Source of the DNA: Halichondria panicea | Taxonomy: Eukaryota > Porifera > Demospongiae > Suberitida > Halichondriidae | Assembly: GCF_963675165.1 (NCBI RefSeq) | Contig: NC_087382.1 | Coordinates: 6,682,315 to 6,746,314, forward strand | Reading direction: 5' to 3' | Length of the DNA stretch: 64,000 bases | Part shown: positions 9,971 to 21,250 of the stretch, piece after piece | Layout of the letters: every line of letters starts with the position of its first letter | Position numbering within the stretch: position 1 is the first letter of the stretch | Notes under the pieces: generated by a model | The model's database searches: none | The model's input: only the letters and a program-made list of their open reading frames with translations | What the model was told of the DNA's origin: nothing | Made by a program: the position numbers and the translations under genes

Positions 9971-10372
9971 ATTATTATTATACGGCTAATAATAATATTA
10001 TACTGAAGTGTTTGTGACAGCTATACGTAGGTTTGTAAGTAGGATGAGATTAGCGTATTATTGGGAGCCTCTCCATATGCATCCCAACGAGTCTGCTTCA
10101 TTAACATCTTAATTTCCTCCATCCTACCATTTTAATACCGGTTTTCTTCTCTTGTGTTTATAAAAAATAAAATAGCTATTGCTAAGCATCTCTCTGAGAT
10201 CACTGTCTGGTAGGTCACTCGCACATCTGCACATTTCTCTCCTAGTTTGGATAGTCTCAGTTCCAATCGGCTTCGTGTTTGTGTAACAGTTTCTCCCGAA
10301 TTTCTGAAAGTGGTATCTTTCTTGCGGAAAACTTGACTGTCTCTGTTTTAATTGAGCTTGGCGTAACTTTAA

Positions 10373-11240
10373 CCCTTTAACCGTCGGATTCTTAGTGAAG
10401 TGAAATGTCTGTAAATTCTCTATCGGGCAATAAAATGCCTAGCAACCATGCATATACCAATAGAATGCCCATACAACAAGGAATAAAATGGTGTAACATG
10501 TGTTGCCATAACAACCACGGTTATTACACTTACTCGTTTTATTACACTTACTCGTTTTTATCATTTTAAATGCTCGGCCAGCGGTGAGATAAAATCCAAA
10601 AATTTCGATTTTCACATCATGTGAATGTAACAGTGCTAAGATATATCAATTTGAAGTACAATACATACATGTATTACTATATCGGATACATATATCGGTG
10701 AACGATCTATGAAATTTACAAACTCACTGTTCATTACTGCTAATGCTATGCTATACTCACTACTGATATTCTAGCTATACTATACTACTTGCCAGAGTCA
10801 CACAGTGAGCCCTCTCCTGGTCTTTCACCGTCCTGGTCCATAGCGCTAGCGTCTAGGTCCATGTCATGCATGTCCTCAGTCCCAGACAGTTCATCAGCGT
10901 CTGGCATAAAGCTGGTAGCCTTTGGGAGGTATCCTACTATCCCCTCTCCTTCATAGGCACTGTCATCACCAGAGGAGACATCGCCATTGCTGTCCTCAAG
11001 CTGTTCAAGCACATAAACAACTAGCCATAGCTATAAACTTAGTGCGGTAAGATGCTAATGAAATTTTAACATAGCAACGTGGCTTGGAAATTTCTAGACT
11101 AAATTGCACGTGATTCTACAGCTCTTCCTGTATACAGGGATGTGCGTAGTTCGAGCTACTTCTTAAGTATTGCAGAATTAGAATTGCGCAAAAAAAGTCA
11201 CTATTGCGGGCCACGATCGTGGCCCGTGGCGGTTAAAGGG
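10373..11240 (-). mobile_element. Short piggyBac derivative (868 bp), TTAA-flanked
   Basis: TTAA lies on both sides (10369-10372 and 11241-11244). The ends are CCCTTTAACCGTCGGATTC at the left and CCCTTTAACCGCCACGG at the right on the complement, so 11 bp are shared. The inside keeps only the first coding exon of a transposase on the minus strand and the 3' terminal region. It is therefore an internally deleted copy that needs transposase from elsewhere. Close relatives lie at 13552-14817 and 39121-39906. Confidence 0.85.
10785..11012 (-). pseudogene. N-terminal acidic exon of a piggyBac transposase
   Basis: The ORF reads LEQLEDSNGDVSSGDDSAYE followed by GIVGYLPKATSFMPDADEL, an acidic leader typical of piggyBac transposases. 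A deletion destroys the true upstream ATG; compare 39287, where ATG GCT AGG is intact. There is no DDE domain behind it, so it is non-functional. Confidence 0.7.
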
Positions 11241-11244
11241 TTAA

Positions 11245-11820
11245 ACGTGTTAAAGGGTTAAACGTGTACTCTTGCTCCACTATCTCAAATTCTCCATTGG
11301 ACATTGGTTTTTTTAGGTTTTGTCTTTCTGTACTTGCAGGTGGAGGAGAGCTTTCTGTACTTGCAGGTGGAGGAGAGACCCTCCCTCCTGGAAAACGTTT
11401 CTTGGATCGCTCCGCGTTTTCTAAGAGCAGCCAAAAATTTCTCAGTAGCAAGTGTAGACCAGTTCCAGGTTTGTGCCTCTGTAAGTTGTCAAAGTTAAGT
11501 TTCTTAAACCATGCCTTTTTGCTGGGGGGGTGTTCTCGTCAGAGTTGTGTCAAACTCTCGAGGCCATTGTTGATTCTAATTTTATCGTATTTGTTCCAAC
11601 TTAGTCTATTTTGCAGAACTGCGGCCATCCAAGCGGCCATCTTCAATGTTTTTCTTTATTGTAGTGGTCCTCTCTTTTTGTCCGTTGGCAAGAACTTCCT
11701 GTGCAGATTGTTTAACCCTTTCCCGTTCAGCCGCACACAATCTGGAAAATCTGGAACAGTTCCATCACTTCAGTTTGGTTAGCTTGATGTTTAGCTTGAT
11801 GTTATCTCCGCCCCCAAGAA
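11245..11820. other. Unassigned stretch with a proline/serine ORF
   Basis: A minus-strand ORF (11233-11451) reads NFWLLLENAERSKKRFPGG with a duplicated SPPPASTE unit. It could be a fragment of a gene, but nothing confirms it. TTTAACCCTTTCCCG at 11708-11722 resembles the end of the piggyBac at 21624. No partner was found. Confidence 0.3.
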
Positions 11821-11918
11821 GTGAGATGGGCGTGGGTCGGTTTCATGCCTGCCAGATTACCAGGCATAATTATATGAGAGGTGTTGATCGGTGTTGATCG
11901 GTGTCAATTGATGGGATA

Positions 11919-12601
11919 CAGCAGTTTTAAGCACCTTTGCAACACATGAACACAAGCATAAAACCACAATGTACTATTGTAATAAATTGTGGTTACTCAA
12001 ATGGGAGACCATCTGCAGTACTGTCTATGCAGTACTGTCTATGCAGTCCAGTGGTGTACTAAAAGTAGGAACCAGGCCCCTAACACTGCATGCTTGCTTT
12101 TTACCCAAGCTCAATTGAATCAAAGATCAAGCTTTTAATTGTACCAAATACACCAATCAATACCAGAGCATGCAATTTTTTTAGGGGACTACCCTAAGAC
12201 CCCCTTGCAGGCGCACTTTAATATGTGTGCACATGCGTATCAGCTCCCCTTCTAAACTTTTTCCATGCTCTCTAAGTGATAACTCTCTTCCTACACCACT
12301 GCTATCACTGCTGTCAATAATTATGTTCACATTTCAAATTGCTAGTTATTTTTTCTGTGTGGTATGAGATAGACCAAGTACACACCTCAGCTCTGGTACA
12401 CCATTCTCCATATATCACATCTGTGGAGTAGGCCTTATTACTGCAACCCTGTATATAGATAGCTAGATCTATAGTTGTTGTGTTAGTACACTGGCCAATT
12501 TTTATTTGGTAAGAAACCACTCAAGGCTAACATGTAGTCCATGTTTACATTGTGGTTTACCCATTTGTGTGTGTGTGTTGCAAAGGTGCTTAAAACTGCT
12601 G
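11919..12601. mobile_element. TA-flanked MITE inserted in a piggyBac gene (683 bp)
   Basis: The long inverted ends start CAGCAGTTTTAAGCACCTTT and pair over about 50 bp with the complement of 12550-12601. TA lies on each side (11917-11918 and 12602-12603). Deleting the element and one TA restores the transposase reading G-Y-Y-R-I that is present in the related copy near 40540, which proves the boundaries. There is no convincing internal gene. It is probably a non-autonomous Tc1/mariner-type element. Confidence 0.85.
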
Positions 12602-12969
12602 TATTACCGTATTGCAGTAAAAAGTGGTGGAAACGTGTGCGTTTGGAAAGGTTTCAAGTGGAAGGAAGAAGTACTGGACTTCCGAATACGGTGGGCAGAA
12701 GCTCTTATAGGTGAATTCTGTAGCAGAAGATCATCTGGACGCCCTCGGACTGAACTTCAACGAACCTCAACGAACCACGAACCACTCAGCTGGACACCTC
12801 ACAGCATCATCTACCACTCTATACTGATTCTAAGAGAGATTGTGTGGTATGTGCTGGCCTAAAACGGCATGAGGGTAGGCATAGAAGTTCCATCAAGTGT
12901 AAAGTTTGTGATGTGTACCTGTGTCTTGACAAACACCGTCTCTGTTTTGAGATCACACTTTTGTATGTA

Positions 12970-13095
12970 CTAAAGGTACCTGGTATCACACTATCACACT
13001 CACACTAGCTGTGCAGGAGATAGATACCTGGTATCACACTCACACTAGCTGTGCAGTAGGTAGATACCTGGTATCACACTCACACCGGTGACAAT
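12970..13095. repeat. Minisatellite in the piggyBac 3' region (about 3 units)
   Basis: The unit is about 35-40 bp and contains ACCTGGTATCACACTCACAC plus TAGCTGTGCAG. The same array in the opposite orientation and with about 4 units lies at 40018-40170, at the matching place of another family member. Confidence 0.8.
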
Positions 13096-13775
13096 AGGGC
13101 TGATGGTTATACAATGTATACCAGATGAAGCGATGGTACACCTTATCAAAACAACTAAATGATACCCACGGGTGGTAATGGAAAGCATCGTTATAATATT
13201 ATAGTAATACATGTATGTATTGTACTATATATCTTAGCACTGTTACAATCTTAGCACTGTTACATTCAAGCTTAGTCAAGTAGGCTGATACATAAAAAAA
13301 TTTTTTGGATTTTATCTCACCGCTGGCCGGGCATTTAAAAAACTGATAAAAACGGGTGGGCGTAATGGGCGTAATAACCGTGGTTGCTATGGCAACACAT
13401 ATTGGTACCTTGTTGTATGCGCTGGTATATGGTTGCTAGGCATTTTATTGCTGAATTAACAGACATTTCACTTCACTGTTGAAAAAGAATCCGACGGTTA
13501 AAGATACATGTAATTAACTGTCAAAAATTACATTAATAATTAGGATGTTAACCCTTTAACCGTCGGATTCTTAATTAACAGTAAAGTGAAATGTCTGTAA
13601 ATTCTCTATCGGGTTTCCAGAGCAATAAAATGCCTAGCAACCATACACCAATAGAATGCCCATACAACAAGGAATAAAATGGTGCAACATGTGTTGCCAT
13701 AACTCACCCGTTTTAATGCTCGGCCAGCGGTGAGATAAAATCCCAAAAATTTTTTTTATGGATCAGCCTATCATA

Positions 13776-14195
13776 TGTGACAGGCTCTAGGAAAACCAGA
13801 CTATTGGAGCAGACTAAAATTTTGGTGATTAATGCACCAAGTGATAGAGCAGAGCATTGCCTACACAATGATATGCTTAGTGTTCACATACCTAGTTTCA
13901 TACCCGAGTTATGCGCGTTGGAAACTCGAAGCCGTAAAATGTAGTATCGAGAAAAACGGCTCTCAAAGATTGCTTAATTAGGAAAAATAAGGTAATAGCG
14001 AAAGTTTGGACGAAGCGTTTCGATGGAAAGAGTTGGATTTAGAGCATCAGATTTTACAGAGAGGTAGTAGAAGGACTGTAGATACTTATACATCAATAAC
14101 ATTTTATTTGAGATTTTATACTGTAGGCATAAATTTAGCTGTAGCTCAATACTAAATTCTGCTCCAATAGTCTGGTTTTCCCAGAGCCTGTCACA
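13776..14195 (+). mobile_element. 420-bp MITE, copy 1
   Basis: The ends TGTGACAGGCTCTAGGAAAA and, on the complement, TGTGACAGGCTCTGGGAAAA pair over about 40 bp. TA lies on each side (13774-13775 and 14196-14197). The copy at 21907-22326 has exactly the same length and the opposite orientation. The uninterrupted site is seen on the complement near 39690, inside a sister piggyBac derivative. Confidence 0.9.
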
Positions 14196-14389
14196 TATGG
14201 TATAAAGGCTTGACTAAGCTTGATTTTCACATCATATGAATGTAACAGTGCTAAGATATATCAATTTGAAGTACAATATGTACATGTATTACTATATCGG
14301 TGAACGATCTATGAAATTTACAAGCTCACATAACTAATTCTATTTTAGCTATACTATACTTACACTACTGATATTCTAGCTATACTATA

Positions 14390-14587
14390 CTACTTGCCAG
14401 AGTCACACAGTGAGCCCATAGCGCTAGCGTCTAGGTCCATGTCCATGTCCTCAGTCCCAGACAGTTCATCAGCGTCTGGCATAAGGCTGGTAGCCTTTGG
14501 GAGGTATCCTACTATCCCCTCTCCTTCATAGGCACTGTCATCACCAGAGGAGACATCGCCATTGCTGTCCTCAAGCTGTTCAAGCAC
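14390..14587 (-). pseudogene. N-terminal acidic exon of a piggyBac transposase, second copy
   Basis: This is the same acidic leader as at 10785-11012 (LEQLEDSNGDVSSGDDSAYE), with an internal deletion near the end (SAMGSLCDSGK). It is a remnant without a catalytic domain. Confidence 0.7.
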
Positions 14588-14821
14588 AAGTAAACAATCT
14601 AGCCATAGCTATAAACTTCGTGCGGTAAGATGCTAATGAAATTTTAACATAGCAACGTGGCTTGGAAAATTCTAGACTAAATTACACGTGATTCTACAGC
14701 TCTTCCTCTATACAGGGATGTGCGTAGTTCGAGCTACTTCCTAAGTATCGCAGAATTAGAATTTCGCCAAAAAAGTCACTATTGCGGGCCAGATTGTGGC
14801 CCGTGACGGTTAAAGGGTTAA

Positions 14822-15203
14822 ATATCTTGTTGTTATCACCATTATTTAACGCATAAATAAATTAAAAACTGTTAAATATCCAGCTACTAATTGTTGTTAT
14901 CACCATTATTTAACGAACGGTTATGTTAATATTAAATATTGTTTTAACTGTAAATATTTGTCAAAATTAAAAATTATTACTCAATAATAAAATTATGTTA
15001 AATCTAGTGGTTGTTTTAATGAACGTGTTAAATCTACAGCTATTAAATTTTAACCGTAAATTAAATGTCAAAGTACAATTAATTATATCTATCTACAGCT
15101 ATTGAATGTTGTTATAACTCACAGATTACGTGAATACTTATGTTATGTGTTAAATCTACATGTACCGCAACTTTATTAGTTAATTATAGCATTATGTCCA
15201 TAT
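14822..15203. other. AT-rich stretch, no gene
   Basis: The sequence is very AT-rich with imperfect repeats of TTGTTGTTATCACCATTATT. No coding signal is seen. Confidence 0.5.
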
Positions 15204-16141
15204 TCATACATACACATACATACACATTGGTATAAAATGTACTTGCTTGCAATATTCAAGATTGAACACGTAGTGAGAAGAAAACCAAGTGCACAGCATT
15301 TTCTCAAAGGACGTTGTTTGACACATCACAGTGTTCTGAGTTTTCTCAATGAACATCCTCTTAGGCAAAGCCTGTACGATTTCTTCTGACAGATGCATCA
15401 ATACCACAACAATTTGTACTGAACAAGTGCCCTGCATTAGTGCATGAATTAGAAAGATAGTTTCCTTTTTTTATTGTTGATTGCTGAATTCAACACAGGA
15501 GGACCAACAAAAGCCTATGATCTTGAAGCAATGCGTACAATGTATTTTTTTGTACAATGTATTTTTTTTAACTAGTACAGTATTTGCATTTCCTGTCAAT
15601 GAAAAATTTGATATGTAGGCTTGTAGTTAACAAACAGCTAGCGCTTTTTAGTGCAAGGGTTTGTGGAAAGATGTGCTAGTCCACTTTAGAATGCCAATTA
15701 TAAATTAGTTTTTTCGTTAGGGTTTGTGCGAAAGGTGTGAAAAAAAACTAGAATGAAACTACTAAGAACGCCAATTACACACGTTCTTATACACACGTTC
15801 TTATACACACTAGCTAGGGCCGTTCCTGAGCTAAAACTAATTCATATAGCAGCATGGGTGTCCAAAATGGTCAGTACAGAGTTTTACCTCTTATATATGT
15901 AGGGTTGGTTCAACTGGTCTGATACCTTCACCAATGTATAGAGGGGAGGTGGGCTCACATTTTGTATGGATTCAATTTTCATGACATCGTTAACCTTTTG
16001 AACTTTACCATGCTGAACTTTACCATGCTTATTGATTTTGTTTAAAAGCATAAGTACTTCTACCCTGTGCATACTTCTACCCTGTGCACCCACACAAGTC
16101 GCATGCATATCTAACATTCCCATGTTGACCAGGAATTCCAT
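15204..16141 (-). pseudogene. Two probable exons of an unrecognised gene
   Basis: On the minus strand a first open stretch (16141-15884) starts MEFLVNMGMLDMHATCVGAQ and ends NQPYIYKR just before a GTAAAA donor. It contains two short tandem duplications. A second stretch starts after a fair acceptor (CACTAATGCAG, about 15434). It reads GTCSVQIVVVLMHLSEEIVQ, then LPKRMFIEKTQNTV and TWFSSHYVFNLEYCKQ, and stops at 15204. Composition and splice-like edges suggest real coding sequence. I cannot name the family; it may be transposon-derived. Confidence 0.4.
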
Positions 16142-16289
16142 TGAACAAGCACTTTTAGGGTGTCTTCACTAAAAATGTAAGTAGTCATTTAATTTTTACA
16201 TAGAGGAAGCATATAGAGTGGAATAAAATAAGATAGACAAAAAGGAACATGTTGAACAAATTATAGAAAAAAGTTTACTGAGGACAAAA

Positions 16290-17335
16290 GAGTCATTCTC
16301 TCCAATTTTTCGATGAGATTTGACTGCTGTCTTGTACTTCTGTAAGCGTTAAGCATTGATCAAGTTGATCAAGTTCTTTTCCCGGAATCAGTCCTTTAAT
16401 CCTTCCAAATAGCAAAACATAACCCCTCACTTTTCTGAAATGATTATTAATATTCTTATTACTGATTGAGTCAAATGCAGCCGAAATGTTTCGCCGAAAT
16501 GTTTCGTTGAAGGGAGCCAATTGAATAGTTGCAGTGAGCTCTCGTGTATTTTTTCATTTGGGCTCTCTATGGGGTTGAGTTCTGGGTGGAATTTTGGAAG
16601 GAATGGATACTTTTCGATTTCAGATTTTTTGAACCTAAAATCCACATGTTGTAAAAGCGTCTCTCACATCCAGTCACCATTCTTTCCTTCTGTCGAAATT
16701 CCCCGCTCCCTCTTCATTCCTTTGGCTACTCTTTGGCCTCCTTTGACTTTGCCATAGCATCTCGGAGTATTTTCTTAGCTCCACTGGGTTTTACGTTCAT
16801 GCTCCTTACATTGAGTGTTTACATTGAGTGCGTCATCCCCCATCGCATTGTGGCAACTACTGTTGTCAAACACCCAGCAAATTCGCCCCTTAGAATACTT
16901 TATCTCTGCAATCTCAGCAGCTCTTCTTATTTGCGACATAAAACGTGCCAGTATCCCTCTTTATTTTCGCATTCTCTAGCGTAAGGCTTGGATTGGACTT
17001 TTTTGCTTCTTCATACTCCGTTTCGGATAAGGCCAAAAAACCGTTGTTTTCGTAGATAAAATCAGACACCATTATTCCAGCTCCTTTGCTTTTGCCTTTC
17101 ATGATATTCTCGCCTTTTACACCCCACTTGAGGTTTTGATCATCATTTGAATGGAAAATGCTCTCATCATGAAACAAAAACACTTGTTTCTCGGCAGTCG
17201 GTGGTTCAATGTCTTCAACAACATCAGCACGCTCATGTCCATTAATTTACTGTTTGGTGTCTGATTTGTTCGAAGCTGAAGGCCCATTCAGTTTATCAAG
17301 GAGAGTCGTTGCTAACTGTTTGTTCATGTATTGAC
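16290..17335 (-). pseudogene. DDE transposase pseudogene (HDES..HSNDDQ type)
   Basis: In shifting frames on the minus strand I read NGHERADVVEDIEPPTAEKQ, VFLFHDESIFHSNDDQNLKW (first Asp), GKSKGAGIMVSDFIYENNGF, CWVFDNSSCHNAMGDDALNV (second Asp), FLPKFHPELNPIE (Glu) and NHFRKVRGYV. This order matches a group of IS630-like DDE transposases that I recall from fungi and sponges, in which roughly 90 residues separate the second Asp from the Glu. Several frameshifts coincide with short tandem duplications (16060-16095, 16480-16505, 16800-16830). The N-terminus is missing and the gene is not functional. Confidence 0.75.
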
Positions 17336-17802
17336 TTTTATAGACTTTTAAGTTGTTGTTTCAACCATGCAAGAAATGTTTAAAATGTGAAAGGAAATGT
17401 GAAATATCACTCAGCTAAAAATATTACTCAGCTAATGAAATGTGAAGTTGTCTATGAAGGACACATGATTGAGAAGGGCACATGATTGAAACTGAAACGT
17501 GGAAGGAAATTTGAACATTTCATCCTGAGGACATGTCGTGTTCGTGTTTTAGCATGTAAGAATTGTGTAGGAAACGTCAACTTATACTATCACTACATCA
17601 ATCCTACACTGTGAACAATAAGGAAATTCCATTTTTGGTCCAGTGCGTCCTTTAAACTTCAAAATGATACCAAGATCGACTTCCGGAGATATGTTCGAGG
17701 GAACGCATTGCAACGCCCACCCTCTTGAGTAAATGACGCTCAAACGTCATGAATAATTGAAGTGCACTTCCGTATACTTAGTAAAAGATGTTCTGGAGTA
17801 GT

Positions 17803-18250
17803 TAGATTAGTAAAACCAGTAGGTTTTACATAGGATTGGCAGTGGGTTTGCCCGTGTTTGCCCGTGTTTAGAATATTTCAATTATTTTGACTCATGTTCA
17901 AACTGTTCTATCTCTGCAGGGAAAGGCCACATCAAGAAACTGGCTGAACAGATAGTTTATTTAGCCTTTTCTCTCTTTGTATCTCTCATTTCATAATCCA
18001 TAAACATTTTAATGAATGAATATTTTCATTTTAAAAATTGCACTATTTCGACGTTTCACCGCTCTTTGTCTGACTGACTAAGTAAGTAAGTGAGTAAGTA
18101 AGTAAGTTTCTTGCCCAGCATTTACTCCAAGTACAGCCATCTCCAGGACATTCTGCACAGGGTTTCCAAACGACTACAACCTGGATTACAAAGCGCTTCT
18201 TCAGATTTGCGATTGCTTCCACGAGGCAGATGACCTCTCAGTCTCTATTT
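17803..18250 (+). repeat. Dispersed repeat R4, copy 1
   Basis: The repeat starts near TAGTAAAACCAGTAGGTTTT and runs about 440 bp through GGGAAAGGCCACATCAAGAA, an AAGT-rich tract and CAGCCATCTCCAGGACATT. It matches 62779-63220 in the same orientation with scattered differences. The nature of the repeat is unknown; the AAAACCAGTAGGTTTT start is palindromic. Confidence 0.85.
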
Positions 18251-18640
18251 CTCTTACCTAGACAATTCCGCCATCTTTAATGACTCAGCAATTGCGTTGT
18301 GGCCAATAATAATAGATAGGCGTGGCTAATAAACCGTGCGCCTAAAATCAGTGCAGCAGTGCTTTTCCAGAGCCTGAGGTGTTCCTTTTCTTCACACTGT
18401 TCAGGCATGCTATATGCACTGGCTAGATATCATGCTCTTAAAATGGCTGTCATTTAATACTGATTCGCAAATTCAACATAATTATCAAGCAATAAATTAT
18501 TACTCATTATACTATAATTATTAGTCCAGAGATATTCCAGAAGATATCTGATTAGTCCTGTCTTCTCTTCTTGTACTGCCTCTTGACGTTCCACTTTATG
18601 CATGTCATGATACGTAAACTGTACTGAAAAAGAAAGGGAA

Positions 18641-19197
18641 TCCGACTAGAAAAACATTTGCAATGTGAAAAATTGCTAGGATTGGCCAGGGGAACCACAA
18701 AAAAGCGTGGGAACAAGAAATCAGACGAGAGCATAACTCCAATCCGTTACAACGTCATGAACATGTACAATACATAGTATATTAAATAATAGACTGTGTT
18801 CCAGATCCACCTATCAGCTTCCATCCACCACATCATTCCATGCAGTCACCAGTACGGTCCGTGCATGTTACTACGCATGGATGGACTGTGTGTACCTGTG
18901 CTCAACACTGCATGTATTAGGAACATCAATTCATCACAAATCATCATGATTATGTGCCCCACATTCTAAAATGGATGTATAATAAATATATATAGGGATT
19001 GGTCATCACTCCACCAGTAAAAATTGCGTGGCATATTGGCTGGGAAAACATGGGAAAACTACCAGTATATACATGTGATTGACGTTGTAACGGATTGGAG
19101 TTATGCTCTCGTCTGATTTCTTGTTCCCACGCTTTTTTGTGGTTCCCCTGGCCAATCCTAGCAATTTTTCACATTGCAAATGTTTTTCTAGTCGGAT
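18641..19197. repeat. Foldback made of two inverted R1 copies
   Basis: The complement of 18641-18757 and the sequence 19072-19197 are near-identical (AACGGATTGGAGTTATGCTC to TTTTCTAGTCGGATT). They enclose about 310 bp. The arms could pair over about 115 bp. Single R1 copies occur at 9851-9970 and 50825-50945. The short ORFs in it are accidental. Confidence 0.8.
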
Positions 19198-19199
19198 TA

Positions 19200-19498
19200 C
19201 AGTAGAACCTCGATTATCCGGCCCTCCATTATCCGGAACCTCGATTATCCGGCTTGGCAGTTTTCTTGTTATCAGATCAGAAAATGGGGGTGTCCCTCAA
19301 ACGCGCATGCGCGTTGCAGCTGTTACCATGGAGACATGCCTGCTTATCTTTTGCGCATGCGCAGACAACCATGTGGCACTGTTGTTTATCAATAAAGTGG
19401 GTGGATCAAGGCGTGGTTTATCTATTCGATTATCCGGCGTATTCACTTATCCGGCCTGCTTCTGGAACCAAGGTGTCCGGATAATCGAAGTTCTACTG
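19200..19498. mobile_element. pogo/Tigger-like MITE (299 bp)
   Basis: The ends are CAGTAGAACCTCGATTATCC and, on the complement, CAGTAGAACTTCGATTATCC. TA lies on both sides (19198-19199 and 19499-19500). The CGATTATCCGG ends are typical of pogo/Tigger elements. Two NRF-1-like palindromes lie inside (19302-19313 and 19352-19363). It sits directly against the R1 foldback. Confidence 0.85.
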
Positions 19499-19607
19499 TA
19501 TTGTGTAAACTACATGGAAACTAACGACCAATTTATTGTAAATTAATTGCCAATCATCTTCATGTGTAATAATTATATAACATTGAAAAGCAACAAGGAC
19601 ATAAGTT

Positions 19608-19705
19608 CAGTTCAGTTCTTGACGAAGAAGCACCTACACAAAGAGCGTAATAAGTTCAGTTCAGTTCTTGACGAAGAAGCACCTACACCTACACAAAGAG
19701 CGAAC
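19608..19705. repeat. Tandem duplication of about 50 bp
   Basis: AAGTTCAGTTCAGTTCTTGA followed by GAAGAAGCACCTACAC and AAAGAGCG occurs twice in a row. The second copy has an additional 6-bp CCTACA doubling. Confidence 0.9.
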
Positions 19706-19904
19706 ATGTGAATTCACAATAAACGGTAGAAATACACTTACCATGATCAGACTTGCACAGGATCATTCCCTGTAAAAAAATTGAGTTTTATTAATTCTGA
19801 GTGTGTATAGAGAATTGGACCATGTTTTCAAATAAAACGGTTGACTATAATTATAATTGGAGGAGATCAAGAGTGCATGTAGGTGTACTGCATGTAGGTG
19901 TACC

Positions 19905-21250
19905 TTTTACAGCCCAGCGGGGGGCGTCCTAGTGGATGCAGATGGCTGCCAACGTATCAGGTGACAATTTCTTGGCTCGGTCATTGAGAGTGCTTAAAAA
20001 CTTATTGAGACCTGAAACAACATACAACATACAATAAACGCTAGCAGTACGCAATCAAGCTGCAACTAACCATCCGACCTCCAGGATAATTTGTGTAAGA
20101 CGATTTTGTTTTCATCTGAGGGATCGTCAGATTCCTCAGTCATGTACAAGTGAGATAGGTGACTCCAGTACTTTTTCTGCTCCTTCTCAGTGACTACATG
20201 GCCCCTTCGCTCAAATGTCTGAATGATAATTATAAAGCAATGATTAGAAGTAGAAGTACACAACTTGCCCTTTGCCTTCGTGACCGATATTTTCTTTGTT
20301 GGTGTTGCTTTCCAACATAGTTCTCTTTTCCAGACTGCTTTTCACTCCATTGCCGGTGCAGATTTTGGTAGCATCTAGCTGTGTTTGTATTAGTCAGACA
20401 ACAATGCGTGATACATCTTACCAATGATAACTTTTTCAGAAGAATTACAATCACTTTGACTCAATAACCCAGTTACAATCTTCTTCCGCACCTCCTTGTT
20501 GTGGTGAGACGTGGAACTGTAAATAAAACAATCAGACAAAGAAGAATGAATACTTAACTACCTTTCCTCAGGTCGAATCTTCTCTTCTCCTCCAATGCAG
20601 TGTGAACCATCTGAACTTTCGACTATAGAGTGTCAGTACAAGGTACAGTAGTATTTAAGTAACTTACAGACAAAGTACGTGTGACTGCTTGCTTCTTTTT
20701 CACACTGGTATCACTGCTTGACGCAGGTGTCGAACCCACTGACTCAAGCTTCTTTAGTCTCTCTTCAAAACTGCTTTGTGTTTTTTGGATAGTTTCTTGA
20801 TTGCTGAGAATTTTTTGAAGGATTCCCTGCTGCTCTTGAAGAATTGAACGAAGATCAAATCGAGAATTCGGTGTTGAGTGGGCTCTGTCTTCAACATCAC
20901 TCCTACAACTCACGGCATGAGAATGAGGGGTTGATAACATTGACGAAAAACCAGAGGTATTTGGAGAAGTAAAAGTAGATTTTTCTCTTGATGCATTTCA
21001 GGTCAATATTGGTGTTGTTGGCTATCTTGCTCCGCAACCTTAGCTTCGAATTCCAGATCACTCAAATCTTGATCATCAAATAGATGGTGAGAGGAATATT
21101 GGTGAGAGGAATATTGGGTCCATATTCATGGTCAGTTGGTGCACCGTCTTCAGTGGTAGTTGTGGACAGGTTTCTTGACATCATCATAATTTGTGAAGCG
21201 GCTGTTCTACCCCTAGCCCTCTGCCTAGGCCTACTGTTAATGTTAACCAT
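19905..21250 (-). CDS. Multi-exon gene candidate with coiled coil, family not named
   Basis: Read on the minus strand: a first part from ATG at 21250 (MVNINSRPRQRARGRTAASQ) and LSDLEFEAKVAEQDSQQ near 21060; then an exon (about 20940-20670) with RFDLRSILQEQQGILQKILS and a coiled coil to VKKKQAVTRTLS, ending at a GTAAGT donor. Further exons hold VQMVHTALEEKRRFDL and HHNKEVRKKIVTGLL, CYQNLHRQWSEKQSGKENYV, and VVTEKEQKKYWSHLSHLYMT, EESDDPSDE and LHKLSWRSD. The last exon holds LNKFLSTLNDRAKKLSPDT and ends near 19930. I recall similar acidic LPWRSD-type proteins as repeated, unnamed genes in cnidarians and sponges. It could be an element-encoded accessory gene. One 15-bp duplication (about 21093-21122) sits in the first part. 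Confidence 0.45.

Larger units (their letters stand above)
11821..13500 (+). pseudogene. piggyBac transposase C-terminus and 3' end, split by a MITE
   Basis: The last part of a piggyBac transposase reads YMRGVDRC (about 11872-11895), then QLMGY (about 11904-11918). The MITE at 11919-12601 interrupts it, and it resumes after the MITE with YRI and SKKWWKRV (frameshifted), WAEALIGEF, GRPRTELQ and a cysteine-rich tail (CVVCAGLKRHEGRH, CKVCDVYLCLDKHR, about 12840-12950). A 10-bp tandem duplication at 11881-11900 also breaks the frame. The 3' region ends at 13500 with CCGACGGTTAAAG. The outermost bases and the 5' half, including the DDE domain, are absent. It is a dead copy of the CCCTTTAACCG family. 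Confidence 0.75.
13552..14817 (-). mobile_element. Short piggyBac derivative carrying a nested MITE
   Basis: The element is TTAA-flanked (13548-13551 and 14818-14821), with ends CCCTTTAACCGTCGG and CCCTTTAACCGTCACGG. It is 1266 bp long, or about 844 bp without the 420-bp MITE at 13776-14195. It is the same family as 10373-11240 and keeps only the acidic first exon (14390-14587, minus). Confidence 0.85.

Noticed and set aside
11264..11782. 172-residue plus-strand ORF
   Set aside because: It is serine/leucine/phenylalanine-rich antisense reading over a duplicated SPPPASTE segment, with no motif and no supporting context.
12314..12520. ORF inside the 683-bp MITE
   Set aside because: It is short, without a motif, and inside an element whose structure is explained by its inverted ends.
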